From NCBI GenBank assembly GCA_038241255.1, contig JBBRFW010000034.1, positions 1-35,947 on the forward strand: a DNA stretch of 35,947 nucleotides, in the 5' to 3' direction. The notes beneath the pieces were generated by a model, which was not told the origin of the DNA, did not search any database, and was given only the letters and a program-made list of their open reading frames with translations. The translations under genes were made by a program, and so were the position numbers. Below, piece after piece: positions 33,194 to 35,947 of the stretch; the stretch's first letter is position 1, and each line of letters begins with the position of its first letter. The DNA is from Schlegelella_A sp038241255. Its GTDB lineage: Bacteria; Pseudomonadota; Gammaproteobacteria; Burkholderiales; Burkholderiaceae_C.

Positions 33194-34507
33194 GTGCTCA
33201 ACATTCGAATCTGTCTCACCGGCGCGCTCAGCTGCGCAGCCCTAACTTTGGCGGCGTGCGGCGGCGGCGGCGGCGGCTCGTCGGGCAACGCCACCGTGCG
33301 GCTCGTCAACGCCTCGCTTACCCATTCGTCGATCAGCCTGCTCGCCAACGGCGCCGCCTCGGTCGGCGCGACGCCGACCGACAGCGCAAGCGCTTACGCT
33401 GGCGTCGCCGCCGGCAGCCCGACCCTGCAGGTCAACGACGCGACCAGCGGCAGCGCCCTCGCGACGCTCGCACCGAGCTTCGGCAAGGACGGGCACTACG
33501 TCGTCATCGCCTATGAAAGCGGTGGTGTCGTGCGCACCACCGTGATCGCGGAGGACATCGCGGCCCCCGCCGCCGGCATCGCATCGCTGCGTGTCTTCGA
33601 TGCCGCCACGGACGCCGGCGCGCTCGACGTTTACGTCACCGATCCCGCGGCGGACATCGCGACGCTGACCTCGCCGAGCTTCACCTTTACCTCGTCGACG
33701 GCATTGCAGGCGAGTGCATTCCTGTCGATCGCGCCAGGCACGTACCGTGTCCGCGTCACGGGCAGCGGCAACCCCGCCGACCTGCGTCTCGACATTCCGT
33801 CGGTCGTGCTGACGAGCCAGGAGGTCGCTGCGCTGCTTCTCACGCCGACGACGGGCGGCACACTCGTCAACGGCGCCGCGCTGGCGCAACAGGGCCCGAA
33901 CACGGCAGGTCGAAACACCACCGCGCGGGTCCGTCTTGCCGCCGCCGTCACCAATGGCGCGACGGTCTCGGCGAGCGCCGGGACAACGTCGATCGGAAAC
34001 AACGTCGTCGCGCCGTCGGTCGGCGGTTATGTGATCGTGCCGGCGGGTACCGCGCTCAACGTCAGCGTCAACGGCGCCTCGATCGGTGCTCCGGCGACGG
34101 CGCTAGCCGCCGGTAGCGACTCGACCCTGCTCGTCTACGGCGCAGCGGCCACGGCGACGGCCAACCTCATCGCCGACGACAACCACCTGCCGGCAACGAG
34201 CACCAACCTCAAGATTCGCCTGGTGAACGGCCTCACCGGATCCGCAACGCCGCTGTCCCTGAACGCCGCGTTCGCAGTCGTCGCCAGCAACGTCGCCCCG
34301 GGCACGGCGTCGCCGTATGCCGTCGTTGGCGCGAGCACCGCGCTCCAACTCGATGTCTTCTCGCCGTCCAGCGCGACGCCGATCTACAGCACGACCACCA
34401 GCGGCGGTCCGCTCAGCCTGCCACCGAATTCTGTCTTCACGCTCTTCATGCTCGGCAGCGGTACGACATCGCCGCCGGTGATCCCGCTTCTGCGCCGCGA
34501 CCGCTGA
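33194..34507 (+). CDS. DUF4397 domain lipoprotein
   Basis: A 437-residue exported protein. The N-terminus VLNIRICLTGALSCAALTLA and then AC gives a lipobox with Cys and a Gly-rich spacer (CGGGGGGSSG), so it is likely an outer-membrane or surface lipoprotein. The body contains repeated beta-sandwich-like units beginning VRLVNAS, LRVFDAATD and RLVNGLTG, characteristic of DUF4397. Function is unknown. The GTG at 33194 is chosen because signal sequence starts there and the upstream in-frame codons (from 33068) do not look coding. Confidence 0.83.
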   Translation: MLNIRICLTGALSCAALTLAACGGGGGGSSGNATVRLVNASLTHSSISLLANGAASVGATPTDSASAYAGVAAGSPTLQVNDATSGSALATLAPSFGKDGHYVVIAYESGGVVRTTVIAEDIAAPAAGIASLRVFDAATDAGALDVYVTDPAADIATLTSPSFTFTSSTALQASAFLSIAPGTYRVRVTGSGNPADLRLDIPSVVLTSQEVAALLLTPTTGGTLVNGAALAQQGPNTAGRNTTARVRLAAAVTNGATVSASAGTTSIGNNVVAPSVGGYVIVPAGTALNVSVNGASIGAPATALAAGSDSTLLVYGAAATATANLIADDNHLPATSTNLKIRLVNGLTGSATPLSLNAAFAVVASNVAPGTASPYAVVGASTALQLDVFSPSSATPIYSTTTSGGPLSLPPNSVFTLFMLGSGTTSPPVIPLLRRDR

Positions 34508-34521
34508 AACTTGGCGCGGGT

Positions 34522-34552
34522 GCCGAGCGCCGTGCGATTTTTCGCGTTCGGC
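34522..34552 (+). terminator. Possible terminator hairpin after the DUF4397 gene
   Basis: GCCGAGCGC (34522-34530) pairs with GCGTTCGGC (34544-34552), one G:U included, around a loop that contains a T-run (ATTTTT). The T-run is inside the loop and not after the stem, so the assignment is weak. Confidence 0.35.
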
Positions 34553-34621
34553 GCGACCGTCTCCGGTAAGCCTTGGTAAGCAACGCGCAGCGCGGATCGG
34601 GCGGGTCCTAAACTGACTTTC

Positions 34622-34984
34622 ATGGTCTTCCCGACGACGATGAACGGCGTCGCCACCGTGGCGGCGGCGTGCGTTCTCGCGATGACCTTCGCGGCTTGCG
34701 CGTCGCCTGCCGACGACGCGTCGGCGAATGCGGCGCCCAGCCTGCGGGTCGTCGTCGATCTGGTGCGCGGCTCTGCCGATGCGAGCGCGATCTCTGCCGA
34801 AGCGACGCGCATCGCCGGCGTTCCCGTGCGCTATGCCGCCGCGACGAGCGCGACACGCCATGCGCTCTTCGTCGCGTGCGAAGGCACCTTGCAGTGCGAG
34901 GCGGCTCTTGGCCGCCTGCGCGCCGCTGCCACCATCTACCGGGCCGTCGAGATCGACGGCCGCAAGACACGGTCGGCGTCGTGA
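34622..34984 (+). CDS. Small lipoprotein upstream of the subtilisin-like protease
   Basis: A 120-residue protein with a hydrophobic signal and lipobox (VLAMTFAAC). The rest (LRVVVDLVRGSADASAISAE to VEIDGRKT) has the alternating strand/helix pattern of a ferredoxin-like fold and includes two Cys in VACEGTLQCE. This pattern is like the I9-type propeptide of the following protease, which suggests a folding helper or inhibitor; that is a guess from layout. A TAAACT box eight bases before the ATG suggests a leaderless transcript; a second ATG at 34640 is possible. The protease gene follows after 22 bases. Confidence 0.7.
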   Translation: MVFPTTMNGVATVAAACVLAMTFAACASPADDASANAAPSLRVVVDLVRGSADASAISAEATRIAGVPVRYAAATSATRHALFVACEGTLQCEAALGRLRAAATIYRAVEIDGRKTRSAS

Positions 34985-35006
34985 CGCCGCACGCCAGGAG
35001 CAACCG

Positions 35007-35947
35007 ATGCGAAGAGTCCTGATCTGCGCCGGCGTCGTCGCGGCGACCTGGGCGACGCCGCTGGCGCTGCGAACGCCGATGGCGCAGACGGCGCCCGCTG
35101 CGGCCGCGAACACGACGGCGCGCGTCATCGTCAAGTTCCGGGCCGATTCGTCGTTGCTTCGCAAGCAGGTGTTTTCGGCCAGCGGCCGACAGACGCTGCA
35201 GGCAACGGCGCTCGGCCAGCGCATCGGCATCGCCCTCGATGCCGGCCGCGGCCTCACGGATCGCTCGCACGTGGTCATCGGGCATGGGCTGACGTCGAAG
35301 CAGCTCGCGGAGCGGATCGCCGCCGAAAGCGACGTCGAATTCGCCTTCCCAGACGAGCGCAAGCACATCGTCGAGGTGCCGAACGATCCGCTCTATGGCT
35401 CGAGCGCGGTGGGCGCCACGAACGGCGGTCCGGCGGTGGGCCAGTGGTATCTGAAGCCACCCGGCGCTGCCGGCGGTGCCAGCACCACCGCCCCGGCGGC
35501 GATCAACGCGGAGCAGGCGTGGGACATCACCAAGGGCAGCGCGAGCGTCGTCGTCGCCGTGCTCGACACGGGCTTGCGCTTCGACCATCCCGATCTCCAG
35601 GGCGGCAACGTCCTGCCGGGCTATGACATGGTGAGCCCCGACTCGGCAGGCAACTTCGCGACCGCGAACGACGGCGACGGCCGCGACGGCGACGCCGCTG
35701 ACCCGGGCGACTTCGTCACCGCGGCCGAAGCCGGCAACAACTGCTCGCAGTCCTCGAGCTCCTGGCACGGCACGCAGACGCTCGGACTCATCGGCGCGGC
35801 GACCAACAATGGCGTCGGCATGGCAAGCGTCTCGCACGGCGGCGTCAAGGTCATGCCGGTGCGCGTGCTCGGCAAGTGCGGCGGCTTCGACTCCGACATC
35901 CAGGCCGGCATCCTGTGGGCGGCGGGAATCCGCGTGCCGGGAGTCCC
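35007..35947 (+). CDS. S8 (subtilisin-like) serine protease, 3' cut by window
   Basis: The frame opens at an ATG with AGGAG six bases upstream and runs to the window edge without a stop (313 residues visible). A signal peptide (MRRVLICAGVVAATWATPLA) is followed by an I9-like propeptide (ARVIVKFRADSS) and a peptidase S8 domain. The catalytic Asp is in VVVAVLDTGLRFDHPDL and the His in SSWHGTQTLGLIG; the Ser lies beyond the window. It should be secreted and self-processed. The frame was read directly because it has no stop codon in the window. Confidence 0.88.
   Translation, partial: MRRVLICAGVVAATWATPLALRTPMAQTAPAAAANTTARVIVKFRADSSLLRKQVFSASGRQTLQATALGQRIGIALDAGRGLTDRSHVVIGHGLTSKQLAERIAAESDVEFAFPDERKHIVEVPNDPLYGSSAVGATNGGPAVGQWYLKPPGAAGGASTTAPAAINAEQAWDITKGSASVVVAVLDTGLRFDHPDLQGGNVLPGYDMVSPDSAGNFATANDGDGRDGDAADPGDFVTAAEAGNNCSQSSSSWHGTQTLGLIGAATNNGVGMASVSHGGVKVMPVRVLGKCGGFDSDIQAGILWAAGIRVPGV

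Noticed and set aside
1..35947. CRISPR arrays, tRNA or rRNA genes
   Set aside because: No regularly spaced direct repeats with spacers, and no tRNA or rRNA structure, were seen on either strand.

Overview
The window is very GC-rich and densely coded, with many 4-base ATGA/GTGA gene overlaps. Gene content (persulfide dioxygenase-rhodanese fusion, DUF748/AsmA-like giant protein, transketolase next to gapA, selenoneine genes, an IS481-type remnant) points to a betaproteobacterium, probably of the Burkholderiales. This is an inference from families and codon use; no rRNA or other marker gene is present.

Layout. (1) 1-3651, + strand: end of a Gly/Ser-rich protein, a DUF350 membrane protein, a spermidine-synthase-like enzyme fused to a polytopic membrane domain, and an exported FAD amine oxidase. 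The last three overlap and form a polyamine-type operon. (2) 3839-9070, +: a small protein, a 1294-residue DUF748 protein, and a persulfide dioxygenase-rhodanese fusion, ending at a strong hairpin that separates it from the convergent operon. (3) 9108-18060: the selenium locus. A seven-gene minus-strand operon runs senA, a selenium-type PhnD-like binding protein, its ATPase and two permeases, then an ABC-2 type ATPase and permease. Divergent from it, 28 bases away, are senB and selD/senC. Together these give selenium uptake, selenophosphate, selenosugar, selenoneine and possibly an export step. (4) 18112-19553: decayed genes, an ABC substrate-binding protein broken by at least four frameshifts and a small frameshifted gene. 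(5) 19561-26038, minus: flavin halogenase-like protein, ketosynthase-like chain-length factor, ketosynthase, MFS transporter and Xaa-Pro aminopeptidase, with two palindromic repeats flanking the MFS gene. (6) 26115-27101, +: aldo/keto reductase, followed by a deleted IS481-type element. (7) 27724-28841, minus: speD and a murU-like gene, overlapping. (8) 28917-32096, +: transketolase and gapA. (9) 32173-35947: a glycine-zipper protein, a DUF4397 lipoprotein, and a small lipoprotein upstream of a subtilisin-like protease cut by the window end.

The most notable system is the selenoneine locus joined in one operon to a dedicated selenium importer and to an unassigned ABC-2 transporter. The sen pathway itself is known. 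The coupling to the ABC-2 pair is the part that deserves attention.
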